Assembly: GCA_963696505.1 (NCBI GenBank)
Contig: CAVOKN010000017.1
Location: 77,199 to 141,198, forward strand
Origin: CAVOKN01 sp963696505
GTDB lineage: Bacteria > Pseudomonadota > Gammaproteobacteria > Burkholderiales > Rhodocyclaceae
Direction of reading: 5' to 3'
DNA length: 64,000 bases
The notes under the pieces are model-generated. The model saw nothing but the letters and a program-made list of their open reading frames with translations, made no database searches and was not told where the DNA came from. Of this stretch, positions 1 to 7,559 are shown one piece after another. Position 1 is the first letter of the stretch, and every line of letters begins with the position of its first letter. The position numbers and the translations under genes were made by a program.

Positions 1-821
1 CCGGTCCTGGATCACGATCGGGATCTCGTAGTTGCCGCTGGGCAGGACGTTCCCGGTCCTGAGGGCGTTCTCGTTGGCATCGCGCAGCATGTAGAAGCCG
101 GCAAGGCCCATGTACACGTTGGTGCGGGTGATGCCGAGCGCGTGGTCGTGGTACCAGAGCGTGCCTGCCTCCTGGGTGTTTTCGTAGGTGTAGGCGACGC
201 CGCCATTGAAGAGCGTGCCGGACTGCGGCGCTACCGCCCTGCGGCAGCCGCGCGGCGTCGGCGTTTCGGCACACGGAGTGCCCCAGGCGTCGGGCAGGCC
301 ATCGCTCAGATAGGCGGAGTCGCCGCCGTGCAGGTGCGCCACCAAGGGCACCGGGGTGATGCCGCCGGCGGCACCCGGATTCGCCCAGTCGAGCGTGACG
401 TCCACCGGCATCCTGTTCGGCAGCGGCGTACCAAGGACGTTGGTCAGCGCTGTTCACGTAGCTTGACGGTGATTGGCTGGTTCGCGCTGGACCTCGAAGG
501 TGCGGCCGGGGAAGGACGGCGCCTGGCCGGTCTTGCCGTAGCCCCAGACCCGCGTTGGCAGGTTGAGGAGGCCGGCCAGCCCCAGGTTCTGGAAGAACTC
601 CTTCGACCTGCAGGGTATAGAGTGAGCCAGCCGGGATGTCTGGCTGCCAGATGAACGACGGCGCGAGCGGGTTGGGCAGCGTGTTCCTGAACTGCGGTAC
701 CGCCGCCGGATCGAGCACCTGCTGTGCCGCGGCGCCCTGCGCAAACAGCGCCGCCGCGGCGGCGACGGACGCCGCTGCCAGGACTGCGGCGGACTTGGCA
801 CTAGGATTCTTGTTAAGCATT
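1..821 (-). pseudogene. multicopper oxidase (CotA/bilirubin-oxidase type), 5' part, frame-broken
   Basis: The gene begins at the ATG complementary to 819-821 and runs off the left edge, so only the N-terminal third is present. It opens with a basic and alanine-rich signal peptide (MLNKNPSAKS, then a hydrophobic run ending in QGAAAQ). Downstream pieces are typical of secreted multicopper oxidases: TRVWGYGKTG, FPGRTFEVQREQPITVK, LVAHLHGG with a copper-binding HxH, and LWYHDHALGITRTNVY with a second HxH. These pieces lie in three different frames, with shifts near 608, 488 and 450. No single frame can encode the protein as written. Known members oxidise phenols or metal ions in the periplasm using four coppers. 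Whether the gene is really dead or the sequence carries indels cannot be told from here; several other genes in the window have the same problem. Confidence 0.75.
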
Positions 822-950
822 CTGACCCCCCAAAGGCAAAAATCAGGATTGGATGTGGGTGCGACAAACCGCCGCACGCCGCGATGCCTAAGCAACCGCC
901 GAGCCAGACGTATCCCGGCGCATCTATCCCTCTGGAAGGATTGAGGAAAT

Positions 951-1006
951 GGTATTGGGGAAGAGGCAGTGTGCTGGCGATCGCCTCGATTCCTCACCCC
1001 AATACC
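951..1006. repeat. inverted repeat upstream of the multicopper oxidase
   Basis: GGTATTGGGG at 951-960 is matched by its exact reverse complement CCCCAATACC at 997-1006, 36 bases apart. It lies in the 291-bp gap between the ATP-grasp gene and the multicopper oxidase, upstream of the oxidase start, so it could be a regulator-binding site. No family is recognised. Confidence 0.4.
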
Positions 1007-1079
1007 GGGGATTGATCCCCAGTTTTGGGGGCACAGTGTGGGGCCAACCCATTGAAATTATTAGTAAAAACCCGCATTC

Positions 1080-1105
1080 GTCAGGTAGGGTTTGCCCTAC
1101 CTGAC
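1080..1105 (-). terminator. hairpin after the ATP-grasp gene
   Basis: GTCAGGTAGGG and CCCTACCTGAC form a perfect 11-bp stem around a TTTG loop, just past the stop codon of the minus-strand ATP-grasp gene at 1113. On the minus strand a short T run (GGGTTTTTACT) follows only about 14 bases later, so it is either a weak intrinsic terminator or an mRNA-stabilising hairpin. Confidence 0.55.
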
Positions 1106-1112
1106 TGGGGAC

Positions 1113-2459
1113 TCAGCGGGATTGCGCGGGCCGCAGCGCGAGGCCGTACTCGCCCGGCCACAGCGGCGCCGGCTCCGGCCCGGCGTGGGCGGTGAAACCC
1201 AGGGTGTCGCGGATGTCGCGGTAGCGGGCGTAGAGGTCTTCCTGGCTGCGGCCGCGCAGGTTGAGCACGGCGTAGCGGTGGCTGCCCAGCCATTTCATCT
1301 CGCGGGCGAGGTCGGTGCCGTGCTTCATGTAGAGCATCAGGTGGGCGTCGGGGTGGCGGGCATGGACGCGATCGAGTTGGTGGCGCCCGGGCACCGGATG
1401 CACCGGCCGGCCGTCGAACTTGCGGAAGATGAAGCTCGCTGCGTGGCTGTGTTCGGTCGCGACGGGTTGGCAGCGCGGCGTCTCGCCCAGCGCCAGGTCG
1501 AGCATGATGTCGTAGAGCCGGATGCCGTCCACCCATTCGTAGAGGGTGACGAACTGGGACGCCACGCGCGGGTTGATCTCGATCACGCGCAGGGTGTCGC
1601 GCCGCGGATCCCAGGCCAGCTCGACGTTGAACAGTCCATGGTCGAAGCCCACCGCCTGCATCGCGGTGCGCGCCAGGTCGGCCACCCGCAGCCGCGCCGG
1701 CTCCGGCAGCGAGCTGGGGTATTCGAAGCGGTTGAAGGCCATGGTGCCGGGGTACATCACCTCGTCGACGATGCCCAGGATGCGAAATTCGCCGCGGCAG
1801 GCGTATCCGTCGACGTTCAACTGCATGCCTTCGACCAGGCCCTCGGCGACCAGGTGATGGGCGTCGATCTCGAAGCGCGGATGCTCCTTCAGCACGTCGT
1901 TGAAGGGGCGCACCAGCCGCTTGATGATGTGCTGCTCGAAGGGCTTGAAGTGCAAGTGGTGGCGCAGCTCAGCGAAGCTGTTGACGCGCCGCGCCAGCAC
2001 CGAGAAGGTCGCCTTCACCGGCTTGACGAAGAATGGAAAGGGCAGCGGCACCTGCTCGGGGCGGGACACGGTGTAGGGGAAGGCGCCGAAAGCCGGATTC
2101 GCATCTGGCGCTACGCGGCCGATCGCCACCCGTGCGCTAGTACTTGTGCTGGGCGACGAGGATGGCTTCGGGGTCGGGGCCGGGCAGCCCCAGCCGCTGC
2201 GCCACCAGCGCCGCCACCAGGATGCCGAACTGCTCGTGGGGGCTGATCACTCCGGCGACCCCGAGGTGGCGCGCCAGCTTGACCATCCGGTCAACGTAAC
2301 GCCGGATGTCGAAGGCGAGCAGGCTGCGCGTTTTCGGGGAACTGGAAGAGGTCGAAGCCGCGGTGGATGAATTCGAAGCGGTGGTTCAGCGCCGGGTCGG
2401 CCAGCGCCAGGCGGTCCCATTCCTGGGCGAAGAGGACGAGGATGCGGGTTCTTGCCATG
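1113..2459 (-). pseudogene. ATP-grasp domain protein, frame-broken
   Basis: The gene starts at the ATG complementary to 2457-2459 (MARTRILVLFAQEWDRLAL) and ends at 1113. The first ~45 residues are in one frame. The next segment (LLAFDIRRYVDRMVKLARHL ... ISPHEQFGILVAALVAQRL) is in a second frame after a shift near 2330. The C-terminal ~335 residues are in a third frame after a shift near 2137, where a TAG would otherwise stop translation. The C-terminal part carries ATP-grasp hallmarks: PFFVKPVKATFS for nucleotide binding and RVIEINPRVASQF for the metal-binding end. ATP-grasp enzymes join a carboxylate to an amine or thiol through an acyl phosphate; the substrate here is unknown. The gene lies 122 bp downstream of a methyltransferase on the same strand. 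As written it is broken; sequencing indels are a realistic explanation. Confidence 0.7.
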
Positions 2460-2516
2460 TTCGTTTTTTGTTGCGCGGCCGGTTGGCCTTGGTTTTCTCC
2501 CTGCTTGCGCCGACTG

Positions 2517-2551
2517 CCCTCACCCCGGGCCTCCCCCGTGGGAAGAGAGGG
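2517..2551. repeat. REP-like palindrome
   Basis: A sequence of the form CCCTCACCCCGGGCC...GGGAAGAGAGGG lies between the methyltransferase and the ATP-grasp gene. It resembles the larger REP-like cluster at 3328-3460 and is intergenic, as such elements usually are. Confidence 0.45.
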
Positions 2552-2581
2552 AAGCCTCGGCGGAGCAGGCTGCTGCGCCGT

Positions 2582-3208
2582 TCAGCCTTTCGCTCGTCCC
2601 CAGCCGATGTAGCCGGTGCCGAACAGCACCGGCTGCCAGGCAAAGTCAGGCAGGTAGCTTAGCAGCCGGCTCCATGGCTGCTCCAGGCCGTCGAAGGTGC
2701 TCATGTAGGGTCTGGCCTGGGCGCGGACAACCGGCCGCAGCGGCGCCAGCCACCACGGAGGGTACTTCATTCCCGCGACGGCGACCCGCGCGCCCGGCCG
2801 GGCAGCGGCAAAAATCCGCGCCAGCGCGGCCGGCGAGCGCAGCACGTCGTGGGTGAAGTTGAACAGGATCGCGTCCAGCGGAAAGGTGATCTCGGCGCTC
2901 TCCATCGCCGACTCGATCAGGGTGACATTGCTCCAGCCCTCGCGCCGGCAGCGTTCGCGCGCCAGCGCCAGCATGTCGGGGCTCAGCTCCACGCCGACGA
3001 TCTGTCCGCCGGGGCCTATTCCGTCTTCAAGCAGCGGGAAGGAAAGCCCCGTGCCGCAGGCCACGTCGAGCACCCGGTCCCCCGGTTGCAGGCCGAGCCT
3101 GGCGACGGTACGGCGGCGCAGGGGCATGGTGCGCCGTGCCGAGGCATCGTAGCCGGGGGCATGGTCGCGGTAGCGTTCGAGAGCCAGCTTCGGGTCGGGG
3201 GCGGACAT
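2582..3208 (-). CDS. class I SAM-dependent methyltransferase
   Basis: This 208-residue protein has the UbiE/Methyltransf_11 layout. The glycine-rich SAM-binding motif I is DRVLDVACGTGLSFPLL at about residues 44-60, followed by the acidic end of strand beta-2 (IVGVELSPDML, ~70-80) and a post-motif strand AILFNFTHDVLR (~113-124). The substrate cannot be read from sequence; relatives methylate quinones, lipids or small molecules. It is the first gene of a short minus-strand series with the ATP-grasp gene behind it. The start used is the ATG at 3208. A REP-like cluster separates it from the yceI genes on its other side. Confidence 0.75.
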   Translation of the reverse strand: MSAPDPKLALERYRDHAPGYDASARRTMPLRRRTVARLGLQPGDRVLDVACGTGLSFPLLEDGIGPGGQIVGVELSPDMLALARERCRREGWSNVTLIESAMESAEITFPLDAILFNFTHDVLRSPAALARIFAAARPGARVAVAGMKYPPWWLAPLRPVVRAQARPYMSTFDGLEQPWSRLLSYLPDFAWQPVLFGTGYIGWGRAKG

Positions 3209-3327
3209 GGGCGCTCAGCTCGGTTGCCGACAGTCTGCCAGCGAACGCGGGATGCAGGTCAGATCGCTTCCGCTCCCCCGGACGGCGGGGAGGAGTGAGC
3301 CGGCTGGCCCATTGCGCTGGCAGGCGC

Positions 3328-3460
3328 CCCCTCACCCTGCCCTCTCCCCCGATTGCGGGGGAGAGGGAACTGCGCCGCTCCCTCGCCCCGCTTGCTGGGA
3401 GAGGGCCGGACTGCTTTTCTCCCTCGCCCCGCTTGCGGGGAGAGGGCCGGGGTGAGGGGC
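3328..3460. repeat. REP-like palindrome cluster
   Basis: Three copies of a palindrome of the type CCCTCTCCCCC-(g/t)-CGGGGGAGAGGG sit head to tail, bounded by CCCCTCACCCTG and CCGGGGTGAGGGGC. The block fills most of the gap between the methyltransferase and yceI, and could fold into a strong hairpin at the 3' end of the yceI transcript. Such repeats are common extragenic elements in high-GC proteobacteria. Confidence 0.6.
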
Positions 3461-3474
3461 GCTTGCTCTTCGGC

Positions 3475-4041
3475 TCAGTCGCGGAACGCTTCCACCGGGA
3501 TCAGGATCTTGATGTCGTCGCCTACGCCCGGCAGATACTTGGTCATGCCGAATTCGGAGCGCTTGATGCTGGTGGTGACGTCGGCGCCGCAGGTGTGCTT
3601 CTTGGCGATGGGGTGTTCGCCGCAGCGGAAGTTGGCCACGCTCAGCTTCACCGGCTTGGTCACACCCAGCAGTGTGAAGTCGCCTTCGGCGGCCACCGGC
3701 TTGTCGCCGTCGAAGCTCACCTTGGTGGACTTGAAGCTCATGGTCGGGAATTTGGCGGTGTTGAAGAAATCCTCCGAGCGCATGTGCTCGTCCCACTTGT
3801 CGAGGCCCATGTCGATGGAGGCGGTGTCGATCGCCACGTCGATGCTGGCGGACTTGGCGGCGGTGTCGATAGTGACCTTGCCGCTCGCCTTGTTGAAGCG
3901 TCCGCGCTGGGTCGAGAAGCCCAGGTGGTTCACTTCGAACACCGGGAAGGTGTGGCGCACGTCGAGGGTGTAGGACTCGGGGGCAGCCAGGGCGGCCTGG
4001 GCCAGGGTGGCGGCAACGACGGCAACAGCGATGGTCTTCAT
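3475..4041 (-). CDS. YceI family periplasmic protein (first copy)
   Basis: The protein has 188 residues. The start at 4041 is chosen because MKTIAVAVVAATLAQAALA is a clean signal peptide preceded by an AGGAGA ribosome-binding site; a longer open frame upstream has no such features. The mature part follows the YceI lipocalin-like pattern: YTLDVRHTFPVFEVNHLGF at the start of the barrel, LDKWDEHMRSEDFFNTAKFP in the middle, and a final ITLLG-like strand (FTLLGVTKPVKLSV). YceI proteins bind isoprenoid-type lipids in the periplasm. It lies downstream of a second yceI and a cytochrome b561 gene on the same strand, so the three probably form one operon under the MarR regulator. Two cysteines (FRCGEH, HTCGAD) may form a disulfide. 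Confidence 0.88.
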   Translation of the reverse strand: MKTIAVAVVAATLAQAALAAPESYTLDVRHTFPVFEVNHLGFSTQRGRFNKASGKVTIDTAAKSASIDVAIDTASIDMGLDKWDEHMRSEDFFNTAKFPTMSFKSTKVSFDGDKPVAAEGDFTLLGVTKPVKLSVANFRCGEHPIAKKHTCGADVTTSIKRSEFGMTKYLPGVGDDIKILIPVEAFRD

Positions 4042-4103
4042 GGGTGCATCTCCTCTCAGGGTTGGAACGGGGACTCGAAACAGCGCGCGCTGCGGGCGCG
4101 CAA

Positions 4104-4682
4104 TCACTTGGCGGCGGCTGCGCCGGCAGCCACCGTCAATTTGAACTTGACCTGCACTTCGTCGGCGACGGTGTCGGTGTCGCCCCAGGGCCCGGCGCCG
4201 ATGCCGAACTCCAGGCGCTTGATGGCGAAGCTGCCTTCGAACAGCCCGCCGGCGCCCTCCGGCTTGAAGCTCGCGGGGAATACGATGTCTTTCGACTTGC
4301 CCTTGATGGTGAGCTTGCCCGCCACCTCGTAGCGGTTGCCGCCCAGCGGCTTGAGGCCGGTGGAAGCGAAGCTCGCCTTGGGGAATTGCTGGATGTGGAA
4401 CCAGTTCTTGGTCTTCGCCTCGTCGTTGGCCTCGGCGGCGCCGGCGTCGATGCTGGCCAGATCGATGTCGATCTGGGCGCTGCCGGCTTCAGGCTTGGTG
4501 GGGTCGAAGGCGACCTGGGCGCTGAACTTGGGAAAGCGGCCTTCCACCGCCACCCCCATCTGCTTGAAGACGAAGCCGATGCGGCTCTTGTCCGGCTGCA
4601 CCTGGTTGTAGACGGCGGCCACCGCCGGCAAAGCCGGAACGAGTGTGGCGGCAAGGACGAATGCAAAACGGCGCAGGAACAT
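4104..4682 (-). CDS. YceI family periplasmic protein (second copy)
   Basis: This 192-residue paralogue of the neighbouring YceI has a start at 4682, just after GGAGGCATC. MFLRRFAFVLAATLVPALPA forms the signal peptide. The mature part carries the YceI pattern VQPDKSRIGFVFKQMGVAVE, TKNWFHIQQFPKASFAST, GKLTIKGKSKDIVFP and RLEFGIGAGPWGD. The cytochrome b561 stop codon lies only 19 bases upstream, so the two are probably co-transcribed. Cytochrome b561 plus YceI is a common gene pair; a link to quinone or isoprenoid handling in the envelope is the usual inference, not shown here. Confidence 0.88.
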   Translation of the reverse strand: MFLRRFAFVLAATLVPALPAVAAVYNQVQPDKSRIGFVFKQMGVAVEGRFPKFSAQVAFDPTKPEAGSAQIDIDLASIDAGAAEANDEAKTKNWFHIQQFPKASFASTGLKPLGGNRYEVAGKLTIKGKSKDIVFPASFKPEGAGGLFEGSFAIKRLEFGIGAGPWGDTDTVADEVQVKFKLTVAAGAAAAK

Positions 4683-4701
4683 GATGCCTCCCGGTCTGTG
4701 G

Positions 4702-5250
4702 TCAGGGTTTGCGCGAGAGAAAGGGCAGCATGCGGGCCAGCACGCTGTCGCGATCGATGAGGTGGTGCTTGAGGGCGGCGCCGACGTGCATCGACACCAG
4801 CCCCGCCATCGTGTAGTTGAGGAACATGTGGACAAACTTGAGGCTCTCGCCGAGTTCCTTGTTCTTCTCCAGCAGATCGGGAATCGGCAGCACGCCGAAA
4901 TAGACGGTCTGGAAGCCGAGGGCAGAACTCATCAGCCATCCCGAGATAGGCACGGCCAGGATCAGCAGATAGAGGAGCAGGTGGGTGGCGTTGCCCACCG
5001 CCTGCTGCCAGCGCGGCACCGAATCGGGCAGCGGCGGCGCAGGATGGGTCGCGCGCCACAGCACGCGGAGCAGCGCTAGCACGAACACCGTGACGCCCGC
5101 CCACTTGTGGTACGAGTAGATCTTGAGCTTGGTGGGAGACAGCGCCAGATCGACCATGTACAGGCCCACCGGAAACGACGCCAGGATGATCAGCGCAATC
5201 AGCCAGTGCAGGGCGATCGCGGTTCCCGTGTAGCTGTCGGTGGCCTTCAT
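4702..5250 (-). CDS. cytochrome b561 family membrane protein
   Basis: The product has 182 residues with four hydrophobic helices (about 13-33, 50-68, 88-108 and 142-160). Histidines sit in the expected transmembrane places: ALHWLIAL, YHKWAGV, NATHLLLYL and VSMHVGAALKHHLI, which are candidate ligands for two b hemes. E. coli CybB has similar size and topology and oxidises quinol with superoxide as acceptor. The ATG overlaps the stop of the upstream marR gene (ATGA), so the pair is translationally coupled. The yceI genes follow directly. Confidence 0.87.
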   Translation of the reverse strand: MKATDSYTGTAIALHWLIALIILASFPVGLYMVDLALSPTKLKIYSYHKWAGVTVFVLALLRVLWRATHPAPPLPDSVPRWQQAVGNATHLLLYLLILAVPISGWLMSSALGFQTVYFGVLPIPDLLEKNKELGESLKFVHMFLNYTMAGLVSMHVGAALKHHLIDRDSVLARMLPFLSRKP

Positions 5251-5741
5251 CGGGTCTCTCCCTCCATAGCCGTACTCCGGCGGCTGACTTTCGCGCCCCG
5301 CGGCAGCCCCCGAGCCTCGCTCAGGGACAGCCGCAGCCGGCGCAGCAGACTTTCGAGTTCATTCAACTGCTCGTTCTCCAGCCCACCGAAGCCGTGGCGA
5401 AGGTGGGCGAGGTGCTCCGGAAAGATCCGCTCGAACAAGGCCGCGCCCTCCGCCGTGAGCTGCACGATCTGGCTGCGGCGGTCGACGCTGGAGGCCACCC
5501 GCCGCACCAGCCCGCGATCACCGAGGCGATCCACCACGCCGGTCAACGTGCCCTTGGTGATCAGGGTGCGCTCGCCCAGTTCTTTGAAGCTCATGCCCTC
5601 GGTGTTGCCCAGGGTGGCGACGATGTCGAACTGCGGCGGGGTAAGGCCCACGGCCCGGATGTGGGCGGCGGAAAATCCCTCGAACGCCTGGTAGCAGCGC
5701 GCCAGTTCCCGCAGGGTGGACATGAAGGCTTCCCGAGTCAT
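5247..5741 (-). CDS. MarR family transcriptional regulator
   Basis: The winged-helix regulator has about 164 residues. The recognition region is seen at FDIVATLGNTEGMSFKELGE, TLITKGTLTGVVDRLGDRGL and the wing RRVASSVDRRSQIVQLT. The ATG at 5741 is used; a GTG three bases upstream is an alternative. The gene leads an operon with cytochrome b561 (4-bp overlap) and two yceI genes. MarR proteins usually repress their own operon and are released by phenolic or oxidising ligands. A tandem repeat just upstream (5767-5802) is the obvious operator. Confidence 0.85.
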   Translation of the reverse strand: MTREAFMSTLRELARCYQAFEGFSAAHIRAVGLTPPQFDIVATLGNTEGMSFKELGERTLITKGTLTGVVDRLGDRGLVRRVASSVDRRSQIVQLTAEGAALFERIFPEHLAHLRHGFGGLENEQLNELESLLRRLRLSLSEARGLPRGAKVSRRSTAMEGETR

Positions 5742-5766
5742 CACTTGCGAAGGCTGTTGGACAGGT

Positions 5767-5802
5767 AGTTCTAACTAGGACCATATTAGTTCTAGCTAGG
5801 AC
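5767..5802. promoter_or_regulatory. tandem MarR-type operator
   Basis: AGTTCTAACTAGGAC (5767-5781) and AGTTCTAGCTAGGAC (5788-5802) are direct repeats with one mismatch, spaced 21 bp, two helical turns. Each is itself near-palindromic (TTAGTTCTAGCTAGGACTAA for the second). Position 25 bp ahead of the marR start and dyad symmetry point to autoregulation of the marR-cytochrome b561-yceI operon. Confidence 0.75.
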
Positions 5803-5846
5803 TAACTGTCAAGCAGAAAGGTCCGTCCTGCGGGTTTGCGGCGGGC

Positions 5847-6107
5847 TCAGGGCAGTTTTTCGGTGTCGCGCGCGGCCAGCCGTGCTTCGAGCTCGGCGAT
5901 GCGTGTCTCCAGGGCAGCGAGCTTGTCCCGGGCGCGGGCCAGCACTTCGCGCTGGACGTCGAACTCCTCGCGGGTCACCAGGTCGAGGCGAGCGAACATG
6001 CTCGCCAGCATGGTCTTCGAGTTCTTCTCGAAATCCTTGGCCGGGCTGGCAGCGAACAGATCGGACATGCGCTTGCTGATTTCGTCCAGCAGGTTGGGAT
6101 TGAGCAT
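5847..6107 (-). CDS. ubiK: UbiK-type ubiquinone biosynthesis accessory factor
   Basis: This small protein has 86 residues; the start at 6107 follows CCAGGAGGCAGCC. The N-terminal amphipathic helix LNPNLLDEISKRMSDLF and the C-terminal coiled coil (EEFDVQREVLARARDKLAAL and the ELEARLAARD repeat) match the YqiC/UbiK (BMFP) family. In E. coli UbiK binds UbiJ and membrane lipid and supports the soluble ubiquinone-biosynthesis complex. It is transcribed away from the torF-glnK-amtB control region, a common neighbourhood for this gene in betaproteobacteria. Confidence 0.85.
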   Translation of the reverse strand: MLNPNLLDEISKRMSDLFAASPAKDFEKNSKTMLASMFARLDLVTREEFDVQREVLARARDKLAALETRIAELEARLAARDTEKLP

Positions 6108-6187
6108 GGCTGCCTCCTGGGGTGGGCGCAAGAGTCTAGCACAGCGCCCGGAGCCTCAACCCAACCGCGAACCGTTCCCAGTTACAA

Positions 6188-6204
6188 TGCACCAACATCG
6201 TGCG
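6188..6204. promoter_or_regulatory. NtrC-binding site (enhancer, distal)
   Basis: TGCACCAACATCGTGCG fits the NtrC dyad TGCAC-N7-GTGCA with one mismatch. It lies about 120 bp upstream of the sigma-54 promoter at 6311 and is 32 bp (three turns) from a second site. Confidence 0.7.
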
Positions 6205-6219
6205 CAACCGACGTTCTGC

Positions 6220-6236
6220 TGCGACGGCTTGGTGCG
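6220..6236. promoter_or_regulatory. NtrC-binding site (enhancer, proximal)
   Basis: TGCGACGGCTTGGTGCG matches TGCAC-N7-GTGCA with three mismatches. Its right half (GGTGCG) is strong and the 32-bp phasing with the first site puts both on the same DNA face, as in classic NtrC enhancers. Confidence 0.55.
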
Positions 6237-6310
6237 CTGCAATGACGCCATTCCCCGACAGATCCTTACGAAGAGTCCTAACTACATGAAACATCGCATT
6301 TTTTCTTCAA

Positions 6311-6326
6311 TGGCACGGTTGCTGCA
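6311..6326 (+). promoter_or_regulatory. sigma-54 promoter of torF-glnK-amtB
   Basis: TGGCACGGTTGCTGCA matches the -24/-12 consensus TGGCAC-N5-TTGCA with a single change (CTGCA) and exact spacing. Transcription would start near 6338, about 34 bases before the torF ATG. With the two NtrC-like dyads upstream this predicts induction under nitrogen limitation. Confidence 0.85.
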
Positions 6327-6371
6327 GGGAGCGACTCGGCATCTCGCTATCTTTCAATCAGGAGAATCAAC

Positions 6372-7160
6372 ATGCGCAAGACCCTGCTCGCTTCCGCCCT
6401 CGCCGGCACGCTCGCCCTGCCCTCACTGTCCTTCGCCCAGGCGGCCGCCGCGCCCGCCAGCCCGCATACCTTCACCGGCAACGTGGGCCTATTCAGTCAG
6501 TACGTGTTCCGCGGCCTGTCGCAGACCAACGAGGACCCCGCAATTCAGGGCGGCCTCGACTACAGCCATTCAAGCGGCCTCTACGCCGGCACTTGGGCGT
6601 CGAACATCAGTTGGCTCAGCGACGCCGGCGCCTACAGCAGTTCCAGCATGGAGTGGGACTTCTACGGCGGCTTCAAAGGCAACATCGGCAGTTCCGACTT
6701 CACGTTCGACGTGGGCTATCTCTACTACTACTACCCCGGTGACGTGGCCCCCGGCTTCATCAAGGCCGACACCCAGGAACTGTACGGCGCGCTGGGCTGG
6801 AAGTGGCTGTCGGCGAAGTACTCCTACAGCATCGACGACACCTTCGGCGTGCCCAACAGCGACGGCTCCTGGTACCTGGACCTGAGCGCCGCGGTGCCGA
6901 TCGGCGACACCGGACTCACCATCAACGCCCACTACGGCATCCAGGAATTCGACGGCAGCACGAACAACACCTCGAACGACACCTTTGCTTCCTACAACGA
7001 CTGGAAGATCGGCGTCACCTACGCGCTGCCTCAGGGCTTCACCGTCGGCGCCTTCTACACCGACACCGACATGGATTCCACCCAGGAAGCTTTCTACACG
7101 ATCAACGGCAAATTCATCGGCGACAGCCAGGGAGTCGTGTTCGTTCAGAAGACCTTCTGA
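6372..7160 (+). CDS. TorF family putative outer-membrane porin
   Basis: The 262-residue secreted beta-barrel protein has signal peptide MRKTLLASALAGTLALPSLS with cleavage near AQA. The mature start TGNVGLFSQYVFRGLSQT is the signature of the TorF/TIGR02001 (gcw_chp) family. Aromatic-rich alternating strands follow to a C-terminal phenylalanine (FVQKTF), the usual outer-membrane sorting signal. A good ribosome-binding site (AGGAGA) precedes the ATG. It is the first gene after the sigma-54 promoter and sits 48 bp before glnK, so it probably belongs to the nitrogen regulon. A role in uptake of a nitrogen compound is an inference from this context. Confidence 0.85.
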   Translation: MRKTLLASALAGTLALPSLSFAQAAAAPASPHTFTGNVGLFSQYVFRGLSQTNEDPAIQGGLDYSHSSGLYAGTWASNISWLSDAGAYSSSSMEWDFYGGFKGNIGSSDFTFDVGYLYYYYPGDVAPGFIKADTQELYGALGWKWLSAKYSYSIDDTFGVPNSDGSWYLDLSAAVPIGDTGLTINAHYGIQEFDGSTNNTSNDTFASYNDWKIGVTYALPQGFTVGAFYTDTDMDSTQEAFYTINGKFIGDSQGVVFVQKTF

Positions 7161-7208
7161 GGACCATCGCAACCGTCGTCACCGATCAGCGAACATGAGG
7201 AACAGGAC

Positions 7209-7548
7209 ATGAAACTGGTAACCGCCATCATCAAGCCGTTCAAGCTTGACGAAGTGCGCGAGGCGCTCTCCGCCATCGGCGTACAGGGCATCACCGTCAC
7301 CGAGGTCAAGGGCTTCGGCCGGCAGAAGGGGCACACCGAGCTTTACCGCGGCGCCGAGTACGTCGTTGAACTTTCTGCCCAAGGTCAAGGTCGAGGCCGC
7401 CATCAAGGACGAACTGCTCGACCAGGTGATCGAAGCCATCGAGAAAGCCGCCAGCACCGGCAAGATCGGCGACGGCAAGATCTTCGTCTTCGACCTGCAG
7501 CAGGTCGTTCGTATCCGCACCGGCGAGACCGGCGTGGACGCCTTATAG
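7209..7548 (+). pseudogene. glnK: PII nitrogen regulatory protein GlnK, one-base frame break
   Basis: The N-terminal half (MKLVTAIIKPFKLDEVREAL, HTELYRGAEYVV with the uridylylated T-loop tyrosine) is in one frame. The C-terminal half (LPKVKVEAAIKDELLDQVIE ... KIFVFDLQQVVRIRTGETG) is in the next. One extra base near 7370 (GTCGTTGAACTTTCTG in place of a run coding VVDFLPK) accounts for it. Without it the product would be a normal 112-residue PII trimer subunit, which blocks AmtB when nitrogen is ample and carries UMP on Tyr51 when it is scarce. In the first frame there is no stop before amtB, so an automatic call may fuse the two. PII is so conserved that an assembly indel is more likely than a real lesion. 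Confidence 0.88.
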
Positions 7549-7559
7549 GGAGCGCGATC

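Noticed and set aside
981..990. GCGATCGC octamer as a meaningful repeat
   Set aside because: Seen only sporadically in the window, with no sign of the high frequency this word has in cyanobacteria.
1092..2246. Plus-strand open frames opposite the ATP-grasp gene
   Set aside because: His/Val/Gly-rich shadow composition and no family features, whereas the minus strand shows ATP-grasp motifs.
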